A stretch of 64,000 nt of DNA from Microplitis mediator (Eukaryota > Arthropoda > Insecta > Hymenoptera > Braconidae), in NCBI RefSeq assembly GCF_029852145.1, contig NC_079976.1:5022001-5086000 (forward strand). Reading direction: 5' to 3'. The first letter of the stretch is position 1. Each line of letters starts with the position of its first letter. The position numbers and the translations under genes were made by a program. Below, piece by piece: positions 1 to 12,560 of the stretch. The notes beneath the pieces were generated by a model. The model worked only from the letters and a program-made list of their open reading frames with translations, was not told the DNA's origin and ran no database searches.

Positions 1-838
1 CTGAGACGCACACACACTTAAAAGATATCTTGGATTCCCTGAATTAAAGTTGTCTCCTGGTTGGCTTTTGCTTTTCTCTGTCTTAACATGACACTTTTCT
101 TTTTATTCAATGATGCTCTCAATCTTGCTATGAGTCTCTGTGTGATTCTTCAATTCAAGTATAAGGTAAAATGTCTAAGCACAATGTGCGTACTTCCCGG
201 AAACACCGAGTCAACCCAGCCAATGCCCTTAAATGTCATATTGTATGTACTGCTGGTGCAACGGGCACCGGGTAGGCAACAGGCATTAGAAAAATTGTCG
301 TACATTGTTGTTAACACCGGTTGGTGTACTTATACTTCTACTACTACATGCAAAGCTTTTAGCTACTCCTTGCGGTGATTCGAAGAATGCGTGTCTTGCA
401 AATTGTCTTCAAGTACAACATGAGTGTCAATGTTGATGATGGTGACATGATCATATAAGTTGGTGTAATCATGAGACCAACAGACTACTTTCACAAGTTC
501 TCTTTAATCCCATATAATTCTACAACAATTTAAATTCTTTACATTTAAAATAATTACCCTAAACTTTTGTCGGTCTCATTTACTTTAATGTATATATATA
601 TTTTTTTTTTATTTCAGGAAATAATTTTCAAAAATTCAAACTTCCATTTTATTTAAAAATAACAGCATTTAATATTATTATTATTTTTTTTTATTCCAGA
701 GATTAATACAGATTGGATTTAAATTTTCGGGCTGTTGGCTAAAGTGTCTTTTTAAATCCAATTAAACATTTAGGCCCAAGTGAGAAGATATCACTTGTAG
801 AAAAAAAGACTAAATAAATAAGAATAAGTAGTAAAAAA
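1..838. other. AT-rich non-coding stretch
   Basis: No gene is supported. A short open frame at 61-378 opens on TTG, has no recognisable domain and lacks flanking splice signals. The rest is A/T-rich with T and ATT runs around 590-690. Nothing else stands out. Confidence 0.6.
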
Positions 839-1250
839 AATAACACGTTCTGACCCACCCATGTCGGACTGTCTGGTGAACAGACTCGACACACACTCGG
901 TTTATCCTCTGGTATACTCAAGCTCGGTCTCCTTAGCTCGGCTGCCTTAAGGATAAATATCTTACTTCCGGGCTGGCCTGTACACGACCTCCTCACTCAG
1001 CAAATTCCTTCACGCTGCAACGGATGTACTCGCATCAACCACCTGAACTCGGCATCACCAGCACCAGCACCAGCACCAATCCAGCATAAAGAGAAAAGTA
1101 GCAACAGCAAGTGTCTCCAGACTCTGTGTGGACTCATGTCGAATACGAGATAATTACTTGGCCGGGAGTCACACGATGTAGATCGGGACAACGGTATTCA
1201 AGATAGTCGATCGTACAATCTACAGAGAGTCCTCGAGCGCAAAAAGGAAG
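839..1250. promoter_or_regulatory. GC-richer island, candidate regulatory element
   Basis: This stretch is visibly less AT-biased and more complex than its flanks. It includes a short ACCAGC tandem run at 1056-1078 and several CG dinucleotides. It has no convincing open frame. Such islands in AT-rich insect non-coding DNA often mark cis-regulatory modules, but that reading is inference and no specific factor is identified. Confidence 0.25.
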
Positions 1251-1800
1251 GTGAAGGAGGGCACAAGAGTGGACTTTTTACGATGATGGATCGGCGCCCA
1301 AAGCGAGCTCGACATTCCCTTTACTCTTTTACTCTCTTACTCTTTTTTATTCTCCTCGATTTTTATTCTTCTACTTATAATACATTTTTTTATTATTTTC
1401 ATTATTATTATTATCATTCCTCTTTAGCTGGCTTCGTGTCCCTTTCTCGTTGGACAGTGCACGCGTCCTCTGGGTGAACATAAATTAGCGGAAACCTCCA
1501 TAAATCTAGGTGGGAGTCAAGAGTACGACGGCAGAGAGACACCAAGGGGTATCCGTTTCAACGCTTATTCTTTCTACCGTTCAAATTCTCTTCTTTTCAT
1601 CTTCTTTCTTTACTTGCTGGTGCTGGTGCTGGCTTCTTGGCCACGCAGTCTCTTTTGCCTCTGGACACACTAACCACTTTGCGTCCTCCACCTTCTTTCT
1701 TCTTCATCTTCTTCTTCTTCTTCTTCCTCCTCTTCTTCCTGCTGATCGTCATGGCCGTGCTCGTGGACACTGCGTTGTCGTTGTACATACTACTTGTTGC
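1251..1800. repeat. Pyrimidine-rich low-complexity tract
   Basis: Dominated by TTC, CTT and ATT runs, strongest at 1574-1612 and 1690-1742. Overlapping open frames here encode only Phe/Leu/Ser-rich (or Lys-rich on the minus strand) low-complexity peptides, which is the usual effect of such tracts, so no gene is called. Confidence 0.6.
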
Positions 1801-3110
1801 AGTTTGTCAGTCCGGCGTACGCAGAATAACTTTTATTTAAAGGTATTTTCAGTATCTAATTGCTCAGCACATGAGTGACCGCAAGTTAAGTAGAGGGCAG
1901 TTGATCAGTGCCAATCAAGATGGAGACAAATTTGCAACAGGTTAGAGACCTGGGCAGGTGGCCAAGACGAATGGATCGAGAACGATCAGGACGATACGGA
2001 TATACGATAAAAAATTAATGAAATAATATCAATGCGAAACGCGTCCAACCTGGTTACCAAGAAATATTCGACATTCGCCGATCTTTTTTTTTTCGTTCTC
2101 GTGCTTTATTTATTTATTTGTACTTTTTTTTTTTTTTTTTCGAACCGACTACTCTAATTAGTACGAAAATATTTTTAATTATACAAAGACAAAAATTTTT
2201 AAAATATCGCTGCTATTTGCACTGATTCTACTTTGATCATTTTTTTTTTTTTAATTAATCACTCGGGTTTAAATTTTTAACATAAATTATTCAAGTGTTT
2301 CAATAAAGTTGATCAAATTAATTTTATTTTTCGCTGCACATACTCGGTATTAAATAATTTTTTTAAGTACAATAATAAATATTTATAAGGGTAATAAAAG
2401 TGAAAATAAAATAAATAAAATAAAAATTAGTTATAAGTCGTGTTTAAGAGTGTGAAAATGGCGTAAGGATAAAAATGTAAATGCATTTGTAAAGTTAAAT
2501 CACCATTGGGATAACAACTCATTGCATTAAACATAAACCTGAAGTAGTAGTCGTCACTTAGGGGTAAAAACCAGTCACATTTTCCACTTGCAGTTGGATG
2601 AGATGTACCGCCCGTTTACGGCATCAACTCGCCCTTCTTCTTATTCCTTCATTGCTTCCTCTTCTCTTCTCTTCTCATATATATATATATATATATACAT
2701 TAAACAACTTGTTATTCTTATTCAACTGTTTGATCGTCATTTTGGTCTTTGTTTCTTTCGCTTCATTGCCATCGTCGTCCTGATGGTAGTCATCGTCATT
2801 GGTCGTTGGTCGTAGCTCGCGGCATGCGACGCTCGCTTTTATATCACCCGCATTATAAACAGGGACGGACGTAATAAATTGACCCTCGGCTAATTCGTAA
2901 GCCGCGCCTCGTCTCTTTTCCCTTAACATCATTTCATCCTTGCTCTTTTTCTTCATCATCTTTTTCTTTATAATCTCTCAGCCCTTTCTTTTCTCTCTTT
3001 AATATATATAACGGGCTCTTAGTCGATATGTATCGTGATCTCTACGCTCGATCCCAGCGAAAAAGATCACGCGATACTTGAATTGAGGACGAAGCGAATT
3101 GATGGTCCAT
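1801..3110. other. AT-rich DNA with a TA microsatellite and a small island
   Basis: 1801-2560 is A/T-rich with T runs near 2082 and 2127. A (TA)n microsatellite lies at about 2676-2697. From about 2800 to 3110 the sequence is less AT-biased with several CG dinucleotides, possibly a regulatory segment. No gene is seen. Confidence 0.4.
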
Positions 3111-3581
3111 TTAAAGATTTAAAACTTTGCCAAAGTTAAATGTATGTCAACATCATTGATGATGACAACGACCAGCGACTAACAGCAGCTACCATATCAA
3201 AGATGCGACGACCAACGATCAAAAGAAACAATAATTTTTCCTTATTTGTCAAATAATACTATTCTCGATGTATATTTAATGGATTACTTTTAAGTCTCTG
3301 TGTGTATCTCATCCGCCGGCAGATTGTTGTCGATGATAAGATATTAAGACGATCGTAATTCCTTGTGAAAATGGTATTTTTTAGGTCGTTAAAAGCTTTA
3401 TCCTCGATATGCACTTGTTGAGTTATTCGTTCCTGTATACACCAGAGTCTTGGGTTAAATTACGATCTGGCTGTGGGGCAGATGGCTGGCTGAATTACAC
3501 ATAATTTTTAGTACTATACACTTTGCTTGATAATAATGTTGATGTTGGTTAATGTTCTTTCTTTAGTTTGTCATCATAATA
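3111..3581. other. Non-coding stretch, nothing recognised
   Basis: Moderately AT-rich single-copy-looking DNA. No open frame, repeat or clear regulatory motif was noticed. Confidence 0.5.
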
Positions 3582-4262
3582 CACAGAAAAAAAAATTCTC
3601 CACTGAACGTAAGTATTCTTGATTCAAAAATTTTTTTAAAACCTCAATTTTCTCGGATAGAGTAGAAATCTCTGACTAAAACAAATTTCTTTGGCTCAAG
3701 AAAATTGTGACGGTTCCCGAAAACGTTTGTCTTCCAAAATATTTTTTTGACTCAATATAGGGGAAGGGGAGTAGGGTAGGCAAAACGGGGTACTCCCAAA
3801 ATTTTATTTTTCAAATGCTTTTTAAACATTCGATAATCACTTTTGCAAATATAATTGAGAATTATTTTGAATATTTTATGTTAAACTTTGTCAAAAATCG
3901 GGTGTGAGTCGAAAAATATTAATGGCTTTTGTTTTATGATAAAAACCAATGAAACTTTATTTTTCTTCCGTTGCATCTAATAATTGTGTGAAATGTAATT
4001 TTTTTTATGTAAATTGCTTACAAAAAAATTTAATTTAATCAATTTTATTTAATATGCAGAAATTTTTTTTTACCTTTTTTAGGAGGTAATTTTGCCCGCA
4101 AAAGTGAAATTTTTTTTGTTTCAACGGCAACTGAAATTTTTGTTTATTTACTTTGAATATCATTAAAAACAAAAAGATTTAGCGTATTTGAGTCCTCGAA
4201 ACCTTAGTATTTCCTTAAGTACCTCGCTTTCCCCCCCCCTTCCCCTAAATTTTTCTTCTGTG
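3582..4262. mobile_element. TA-flanked MITE-like element with a nested inner element
   Basis: The outer ends are inverted: CACAGAAAAAAAAATT on the left and AATTTTTCTTCTGTG (with small differences) on the right. Each is bordered by TA (3580-3581 and 4263-4264), as expected for a Tc1/mariner-type target-site duplication. Inside, an AGGGGAAGGGG-type end at about 3760 has its inverse (poly-C then TTCCCCT) at about 4230-4247, suggesting a second element inserted in the first. There is no transposase frame, so it is non-autonomous. The inner left end has several G-runs and might fold as a G-quadruplex. Confidence 0.65.
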
Positions 4263-5620
4263 TATCTTACCCCGAAAAAAAATGAGTATAATAATAATAA
4301 ATATTCTTTTAAAGATTTAATTCAACATAATATTAATAAAGAGAAAAAATTATTGATAGCTCATTAACGCGATCATTAAATAATGAGTAAAAATTTTTAA
4401 CGATGGTTCTTAAATGAAAATTGATGAAAATCTTTTTCTTTCTTTTAGTACATTAAGTATATTAAGGATAGTCCATAAAAGTCATACAAATGGAGCAGTA
4501 AATAAGAGATGGAGAATTATATTGGCCGGACAAAAAAAAATAAATGATAATAAATAAATAAATTAAGAATGGAGATGAAGCTAAAGCTGGAGTTAAAGCT
4601 GAAGCTGAGGCTGAAGAAGGGTAGGGAGGAGTATAAATAAAAGGTATACATACAAAGAGAATAATCGAGTGGAATATTAAACGTACGTAAGTGTAATAAA
4701 AATATTTCTTGACGCTCGAGTGCACTCGAGGCAGTGAACACGCAGTAGCACCTTCCACATCGCTTCTGGCTTCGAATAATAATATGAACATTGATTAATT
4801 AACTATTTCATACATCGAGATGACAAGCCGTGGATTAATGAAACGTAACTACTTGTACCTGTACAAGAGTAAAATCGGCGTGTGTTCGCCTTCTAGTCAT
4901 GTAAATTATTAAATACTTGTGTGCAAATATATGATAATGTGAAAGTACACAAATATAAATGTCGATGAAAATATTCAAATGCCAGTGTAAGTTTAATTAT
5001 TAATTTTTTTTTAAATCGTAATGCTCTTTGTACGTTATTTTAACCGGAGAATATCGTTCACGTCATTAATAATCAGTGAAATATATAGATCGATCATAAA
5101 TTAAAGTTACATATATATAGTTTTTGTTTCAGTTCATACTATGGAGTTTGCAACTTTTTTATTTTTATTTAATGATAAATTAAAAGTTTTTCTTTTTACT
5201 TTAAAGAATGAAAATAAATTAAATGCCTTAAACGCATGTGGTAAAATAAAAAATATCAAATTAAATTTATGGAGCATGATGATAAAAAATTATCAACATT
5301 TTATTAACTGGCCCTTACACGCTTTAAATTATACGAAGATATTTTTTTTACTCTGTTTAAAAATGAGGAAGGGATAGGACATCGACGTTTTCAGTAGCAA
5401 ATCCAACTCCACATTTTTATAAAATATGAGCTTGTTACGTTTTCTACTAGCTATCGATTTCACAAATATTGTGTGAGCTTGCTACGCGTTTATTTAAATC
5501 TTTTAGTCATAAAGTTTCGGACAAAAATCGTTAAACAAAAAATATAAAGGAGTCTGGCGACTTCTAGCCCTCATCCGAGCCCTAGGTCTAGACTTTCTAT
5601 GAGATTTCTATAGGATTTTT
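4263..5620. other. AT-rich non-coding stretch
   Basis: No gene is supported. A GCT-type imperfect run lies around 4575-4625 (AGCTGAAGCTGAGG-like), read in an open frame on the minus strand only as Ser/Ala repeats. The end of the stretch, about 5550-5620, resembles the start of the tandem repeat that follows. Confidence 0.45.
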
Positions 5621-6400
5621 CTGACGACGATTCTAAACAAAATTTAGGCAGCCGTTGGACTTTTAGTGGCCTCGGGGGTATCAAAATGTATTTTCGAAGA
5701 ATGCTAGCACATGAAAGTGAAGGAAAACAAATTTTTCTTCAAGTACTGAATCCTTGGTCAAAATTTTCTATGGGATTACTCTGGGATTTACATAGAAATT
5801 TTTGGTATCAAAAAAGTCTTCTGTAAGAACACTAGCACATTAAAGTGAAGGAAAATATTTTTTTCTTTAAGTACCGAGCCCTTGGTCAAAATTTTCTTTA
5901 AGATTTTTCTGACGACGATTCTAACCATAATTTAGGCAGCCGTTGGACTTTTCGTGGCCTCAGGGGTAACAAAATGTATTTTCGAAGAATGCTAGCACAT
6001 GAAAATGAAGGAAAACAATTTTTTCTTCAAGTACCGAGTCCTCGGTCAAAATTTTCTATGGGATTTTTCTGGGATTTACATAGAAATCCCATAGAAAAAA
6101 ATTTTTTCCTTCAAGTACCGAGCCCTTGGTCAAAATTTTCTTTAAGATTTTTCTGACGACGATTCTAACCATAATTTAGGCAGCCGTTGGACTTTTCGTG
6201 GCCTCAGGGGTATCAAAATGTATTTTCGAAGAATGCTGGCACATGAAAATGAAGGAAAACAATTTTTTCCTTCAAGTACCGAGCCCTTGGTCAAAATTTT
6301 CTTTAGGATTTTTCTGACGACGATTCTAACCAAAATTTAGGCAACCGTTGGACGTTTGGAAGCCTCAGGAGTATTAGAAATATCTTTTGGAAGATCGCTA
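5621..6400 (+). repeat. Tandem repeat with progressively shorter units
   Basis: The phrase CTGACGACGATTCTAA recurs at 5621, 5909, 6153 and 6314. It delimits units of about 288, 244 and 161 bp plus a partial fourth. Each unit carries the same ordered blocks (TTTAGGCAGCCGTTGGACTT, GTATTTTCGAAGAATGCT, GCACATGAAA, CTTGGTCAAAATTTTCT). The longer units differ by extra internal copies of the GAAGGAAAA/AAGTACCGAG block. Short open frames inside are by-products of the repeat. The origin could be an expanded fragment of a transposon or a local satellite. Confidence 0.8.
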
Positions 6401-8440
6401 GATTTTTACAGTCCCATTCGGAGGGCCCTCTTGGAAATTATATCAAAGCTTTCAGAAAGTATCTGGAATTTCTATTTTATCGACTGTGAAAACTTACTCA
6501 ACTAATGTAAAATTTCTTGTAGCTGTCAAAGTAAACCGATTTGCAAAGGTATCTATGTTAATTAACAAAAGATATTTCTAACAATAGAGACAAATTACAA
6601 CAATTATGATTAAAAAATATTTAAGTAAGCATAGTACACACCCATGACGCGTTTGAGGTGTGCAAAAGATCAAGTTCCATAAAATATGTAGTTAAAATAA
6701 AATAATAGCCAAAGTATAGTAATAATGATAGTGAAAATGAAAAAAGTTGGCGTAGGTGTTAAGAAATTATCGTTGAAAGTATAATAAAATAATTGCAATA
6801 AGCATTAACGGAGTCGAGCCTTATTATTCATTCGATTATCACATAGCAATTCTAATAGACTCATCTCCCTTTAGAGGGGTTATTACGAGAAAGGCGAGGA
6901 AAATATGCGTTTGTGGTTTGTGAGGTCGTTGTGTCACTTGTGAATTCTCTAATGGCAGATATTAAGACAAGACGATAGAGCGAATTTAGCATACGCATAC
7001 AATGGGACAGGTCATTCACATCATTCGTATAGTCGAGTTAATGACTTATTCGAGATTTCTTAAGTGTCAACCTCCACTCTTAGGTTAAAAACTACGAGAA
7101 TTATTCATTTGCTTACCAACTACATACATATATATGTATACATATATGAGCTTAGTAATAATAAATAATATAACCATAACTCATCAACGTAAATCCGTAA
7201 AATGATTTTTATTTTAAGTATTTATCCTCTTTTCAATACTTATTGCAATATTTTCATCTCGGATTCCAAGAAGTACGTAAAGAGATATTTTTCAAAAATT
7301 GTACTATTATTAACGTGGCATTTAAGGATGCAAATGGTGGTAAAACGCGGGTGTTGGACGTTAATGGATGGTATTCTGAGTCTATTATTACGCGTAATAC
7401 GGACGTAATAATCGAAGTAAGGTGCGTCAAGTGTAGACGCACGGTGTTAAAGGGGCATTACATTCGTTAAAGACTTTACCAGTCAAGAACTTGAGTAGTC
7501 ATGTGATATACATGATAGTTATTACAACTAAACCGTTGTACTAACTGACTCAACATAATTTCAGTTACCACTGGTTAAAAATTCAATTGGTTAATAATAA
7601 CTAGACATTAATATTAGAAATTTTACAGTCAAAACGAAAAAAAAAACTTTTAAAAATTGAATTATCAAGAAAATTAATTTAAATTGATCACGTGACGTAA
7701 ACTTTCTCATAAAATTTTAATTTGTATATATCATATACTGACATATTGACAAGATAATTGAATTCTATTTATTTTAAAATACAATTTAAACATAAATGTC
7801 ATTGTTTATGTAATACACTGTAAGTATTAAGGTAAAAATATATAAGAAGGCAATTTAAAAATGTTGAAACTTTTTTTTTCTCACGAAACAATTGCGGGCA
7901 TTTTAAAACGATTTGCGTTATTGTGGCAATTGTTATTTTTATTATGATTTAGTTGAACTGAGAGTATAGAGTAAGACTGTTTAGTGGATCTACTGGTTTA
8001 ATCTTATAGTACCTGCCACGCTGAGAACAACCATTACGCAGATTTGCTCTCGGCGCATTCGTATATAATGCTGCCGATGCTGCTGTTGATGCGTGCACGC
8101 ACATTATCTCAAAGCTAAGAAGCTGCTGATGTTCAACGATAAATTTATGACTTTCTACCAGGTGCACATTAGGCGCTCAACTATGCTTAGACTACTCTAC
8201 AGCTTTTATATTTATCACTTTTTAAATTACTAATAGTACTTGAAACAATAAGATTAATCAAATTTTTTAATGCACTGCGCAAAAAAATAATTAAAAGAAG
8301 AATATTATGGATTTTTATGGAAGCTTATAATTTTTAAAATATATCAGTTATGATATAAGTAGCCATATATTTTACAGTATATGTCGAGTTATAAATATAT
8401 AAATATAACGCATTTTAATTGAAAACAATCTTTTTTCTTA
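6401..8440. other. Mostly AT-rich non-coding stretch
   Basis: No gene is supported. A small CG-containing segment at 6840-7060 could be regulatory. A TACATATATATGTATACATATA-like palindromic run lies near 7126-7147. An open frame at 7243-7470 has no recognisable domain. 7950-8170 is slightly GC-richer and contains a short minus-strand open frame with no recognised similarity. Confidence 0.45.
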
Positions 8441-9150
8441 CACGGAAAAAAATGTTGGCTCGAAACCTTCCAATTTTTATTATGCTGTCGACCAAGCTTA
8501 ACACAGGAAGTGAAGCATCTAAAGAATTATTATGCTCATACGAAAAATTATTATGCTGTATCACAATACTTACTACGCGCGAGAAACTTATCAATAAGCT
8601 TTAATACACTGAGAGAACAATTTATTTGAGCCAAATGAGATTTGTTTTAGGCCAGTAAATCTCATATTTGAATGGACTCAATCAGTATCTATTTGAGACA
8701 AAGATATGGTTTATTTGAATGAAATAATGATTTGTTTATAGTTAAAAAATATGTATTTGGTAGCGCCACCAGCCGTAGTGAAATTTGAAATTATTTTGAA
8801 ATGAAATAAATGATTTTGTTCAGTCAAATAAATCTATTTAGCTGGCTCAAATAAATTGTTTTCTCAGTGTAATGATTAGGATGCAACATAATGATTTTTC
8901 GTATGCTCTCTTAAAACGAATCAGTGAAGAGACCTGCAAATCAGTGAATAATCACTGCACAAATAGTCCCCATTATATCACTAAATGAATCAGAGATATT
9001 CTTGGGGCTGATTCGCAGTGAATATTCACTGATTTTTAGGTCTTTTCACTGATTCATTTCAAGAGAGTGAGCATAATAATTTTTTGGATGCTTCACTTCC
9101 TGTTTCAAGTTTGGTCGACAATATAATAAACATTGATAGGTTTAGAGCCA
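8441..9150. mobile_element. Composite foldback element
   Basis: Left arm 8456-8556 is the inverted counterpart of right arm about 9062-9150; both include GGCTC, GTCGACCAA and CAGGAAGTGAAGCATC in matching order. Between the arms sit a complete TA-flanked element (8607-8869) and a second inverted repeat whose arms lie at about 8905-8965 and 9015-9080 (shared blocks AATCAGTGAA and GACCT). No coding capacity is seen. The outermost left sequence begins CACGGAAAAAAA, but the right end lacks its clear inverse, so the outer boundary is uncertain. Confidence 0.65.
8607..8869. mobile_element. TA-flanked MITE nested in the composite element
   Basis: Starts CACTGAGAGAACAATTTATT and ends with the inverse, AATAAATTGTTTTCTCAGTG. 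TA lies on both sides (8605-8606, 8870-8871). Length 263 bp with no open frame. The interior has AGCGCCACCAG at 8763-8773. The structure matches non-autonomous Tc1/mariner-type MITEs, and the clean TA flanks make insertion after the surrounding foldback element the natural reading. Confidence 0.8.
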
Positions 9151-10600
9151 GTATTTATCTATAAATTAGTGATTATTAAATATAAATACAAATTTTTTCT
9201 AGCAGGAAATTAATTTTTTTCAAGTAAAATATCATTCATTTAATTAAAAAATCTATAGAATCAAACCAATGATATCCTTTTTAAGTCTTTTTTCTGCTCA
9301 ATGTACCTGATCATCTAGATACGTACTTTTATTTCATGTCTTCCTTGCAGTACATTAAAATACTAGATTTATCAAAATTATTTGTTATTACGTAACTGCA
9401 ATTATGTAGTAAAATTTAATTTACATACTCTCAGATACTGAGATTTTCTATCATTTCCAACATTTATTTTATTATTTATTATCATTATTATTTTTTTTCA
9501 CTGCAATGAAATTCTCGCGGTAAATTAGTGGATTGCGTGATCCCCAAAAAATAAGACTAAAAAATGAGTATCGGTAGTAGCGGGTGGGTAACACCCACTT
9601 CCGGTAGCCCTGAGGCCATCAGGTACTGCTGTACAATTTCTTTAGTGCATCATTCAATCCACACGTCTTTTTGAATTCGTGTTACGTTCGCGTGACTACA
9701 TTTGTATGTATTTTTTTTTTTTTTTTTTTTTTTTTACTTTACTTTACATCCCTTTTGCCAATTCCGTTTCTATTTATCTTCACGGCAGAAATACTTTTTT
9801 GTTATTTATTTATTTATTATTATTAATAATTATTCGATTATTTTTAAATATATATTCGAATGAATTGACTACTGTAAATTTAGAGTGCGATATTACAAGT
9901 AAGACATTAAAATTAGTGTGTAGATTTAAATATACGCTGATATTTAATTCCACCCCGAAGCCAACCGACCAGAGGCAGAGACAATTTAAAATAAAAAATT
10001 AAAAAAAAAAAAAAATATTAGGGTATATCAAGATGAAAATCTTGGAGATGTTTAAGCGATAAAAGATCGTTAATAATCGTACGATGGAATACATTATCGC
10101 TTTAACGACTTGGTATGTAGTGCGCCGGAGGTAACGAGGTATAAATCTACAAGAAAAATTTTTTATTTACCCAACCATACTATTTTATAAACAAAAAAAA
10201 AGTATTGTAATTATTATTTTTATTTATCTGCTCCCTACTTGGCATTTAACGACATTTAAGATCCAATAAATATAAATATATATATCGTTTTTTTATTTTA
10301 TCAATACCTTGCCCTAAAAAGTTTGAGTAATTTGTAAATTTTAGTGGAGAATTCGATTAAAAAATATATTATACTTTTAAATAAGACCATTTAGCATTTA
10401 TAAATGCTTTAAATTGTATTCTCAAGAAAAACAAATATTTTAAAAAAGTTTTAAAGAAAAAAAAATTAATATATAATTCCCTGGAGGCAATTGATGCGGA
10501 TGAATTGCCGTGAGGCATACAAACTACAAAGCTTTTTCCAAGAACTTACCAATAAGTATAAGCATGTTCTCTTCCATCATCAGCGTGTAATGTATTATAC
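9151..10600. other. AT-rich non-coding stretch with a long T homopolymer
   Basis: A run of 25 T residues lies at 9711-9735. A GC-richer patch at 9580-9625 contains GGGTGGGTAACACCCACTT. The open frame at 9679-10002 is low-complexity and starts in the T tract. No gene is supported. Confidence 0.5.
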
Positions 10601-10900
10601 CACGAAATAAATAAAGAGTATAGCCGCGGTCCAGAGTTTACTGCACGAGTACACCTGGATAATATTGAGTACTGATGCTGATGCTTGGGTGAAAGAGTTA
10701 CGCAAGTGTAATTATCATCCGTATTGGGAATCTCTCCGTGAGTAAGCGGTTGTAATCAAACGAGGTTTTGTAGTATAGTAGTTGGTAGTTCCCTGGGATA
10801 TGGCTCTCCCGCGATGCCGATGGTGAGAGAGTTTCGACGAGGGCGTCGGGACCATGAGGTGATTGCCATGTAGGGGTCCAACCACCTGCTTGTTTATATT
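10601..10900. promoter_or_regulatory. GC-richer island, candidate enhancer
   Basis: A distinct complex island between AT-rich flanks. It includes ACACCTG and CCACCTGC E-box-like sites near 10651 and 10883 and several CG dinucleotides (CGATGCCGATGG, GACGAGGGCGTCGGG). There is no open frame of interest. Calling it regulatory is inference from composition and motif content. Confidence 0.3.
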
Positions 10901-12300
10901 TTATTTAACTTCGTCTATGCATTTTTAATACATTTTTCATATTTTATCTACTTATCTACAGTTAAATTTACTTATTATTATTAATTTTTTTTTTATTTCA
11001 GTCATTTATATAAAATAAAAAAATAAACGAATAACAATCAAGTTTTTAAAAATATATTTTTTTCATTTGCTTCTGACAATTTTAATAGAATTAATAAACA
11101 GTTAAAAATGCTTGTAAGAGTGGCCATAAAAACCGGCTACTTCCATTCATGAATATTAGACTCCTATCACTGGTTAAATCTGTTCAAGACTCGAGTAGTC
11201 AACTTGTCTGTTACGTAAAACGTTAACTTTATATATATAAATATATGTGTGTGTATATGGATGTATGGTATATAAAGAAGAAAGGAATAAAAATAAAAAA
11301 TAAATACAAGATGGGCCAGTGACTTGCCTTGAGGGCTTCTTCGGACCTCGGCCCCGGAGCAATAATATTCCCACGACGCCCGCGCAACTCTTTCCTCTGC
11401 CCTCTACCCGCGGATTCACTCTGATCTTTCAAGACCCGCCGAACGAATAAAAAATAAAAAATAATAACTAAAGAAGAAGCAAATTTACTCTTTTATTATT
11501 ATCATCATTATTAATTCTCAATTTTCTTTTTTATTATTATTATTGAAGTATAATAATTTGAAGTTGCGATGATAATAATTATTTGATAAAAGTGCTTTTT
11601 ATATTTTTAACCGGAATCGATAGTTGTATCAATGCGAGGGAGGATATTTCCTCTTCCTTACGTGGGAACTTGCATCCTTCACCTCGATAGACACAATGTA
11701 GTATATATATATGTATAGACTGTTACTGCGGCCACGTATTTCCTTGGTATGAGTTTTGAGGTCTCGGTGGTTAGATGAAAAGAGCGAAAGCGCGAGAACC
11801 CACCTTTCCCTTTCATTTATCTAGTCAGTCTATTTAAAAATTACCAAACATTTTTTCTAATTAAAACAAAATTTGATAAGTTACAGATGCTTTGATATTA
11901 ATTAAAGAATATAAATATACCACTTATTATATATTTATTTATATGAAGCCGTGTCATTTCTCAAGGAAGAGCTTAACCTCCTGCCCTTAGTGGTAAATAA
12001 GATGTACACACAGAGGACTCGGAACGAAATAATATATATATAAGAGATAACATGTATAAGCATATCATACGCATAAAGAGAGAGACGCGAAGTGAATGAA
12101 AAAGTACGTAGTATACATATATATATTGCTGTTGCAATCGAGTGCGTGTCGCGGATGCTGAACACACCCTAGCCCCATGGATAAAAAATATAAATGAAAG
12201 ATATATAATAACAACAATAATAAAAAAAAAGTATATATATATAAGTTTGAAATAAAAATAAAGAAGAGAAGAAAAAAAATAGAAAGAGAAGAGAGAAATG
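10901..12300. other. AT-rich non-coding stretch
   Basis: Mostly A/T low-complexity DNA with a GC-richer patch at 11320-11430 and another at 11640-11800. TA-type microsatellites lie near 11228-11250, 11700-11712 and 12110-12125. Short minus-strand frames encode Tyr/Ile/Phe-rich peptides typical of such tracts. No gene is called. Confidence 0.5.
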
Positions 12301-12560
12301 ATGCTGTAGCCTTTCCCACACTCACTCTCTCTCCACGTTACTCTGCAGAGCGAGAGCTCGTTTTAAATGCATTCACATCTTTCTCTCTCTTTCGTTCTCT
12401 TTGACTCCCTCTCCCTCCTTCTCCTCCTTCTATGTGAACCCGAAATCACCGCAGGTGGCAACGTTTAGCCTTTAATTGCCCCCGAACGGATATTAAGATT
12501 CGAACCATCCAGTCTCTGTACTGTGCGTGACTCACCCTCCTGCTTATATTCTTTTAATAT
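12301..12560. promoter_or_regulatory. CT-rich then complex island, candidate enhancer
   Basis: A CT-rich tract at 12375-12430 is followed by a complex segment with GCAGGTGGC (E-box CAGGTG), TTTAATTGCC (homeodomain-type core) and GGATATTAAG. This clustering within about 100 bp resembles a developmental cis-regulatory module. That is motif-level inference only. Confidence 0.3.

Noticed and set aside
61..378. 105-codon + strand open frame
   Set aside because: It opens on TTG, shows no recognisable domain or splice context, and an open frame of this length can occur by chance in 64 kb.
5974..6333. Open frames on both strands in the 5.6-6.4 kb repeat
   Set aside because: They repeat with the tandem unit and are interrupted differently in each unit. 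No coding constraint is apparent.
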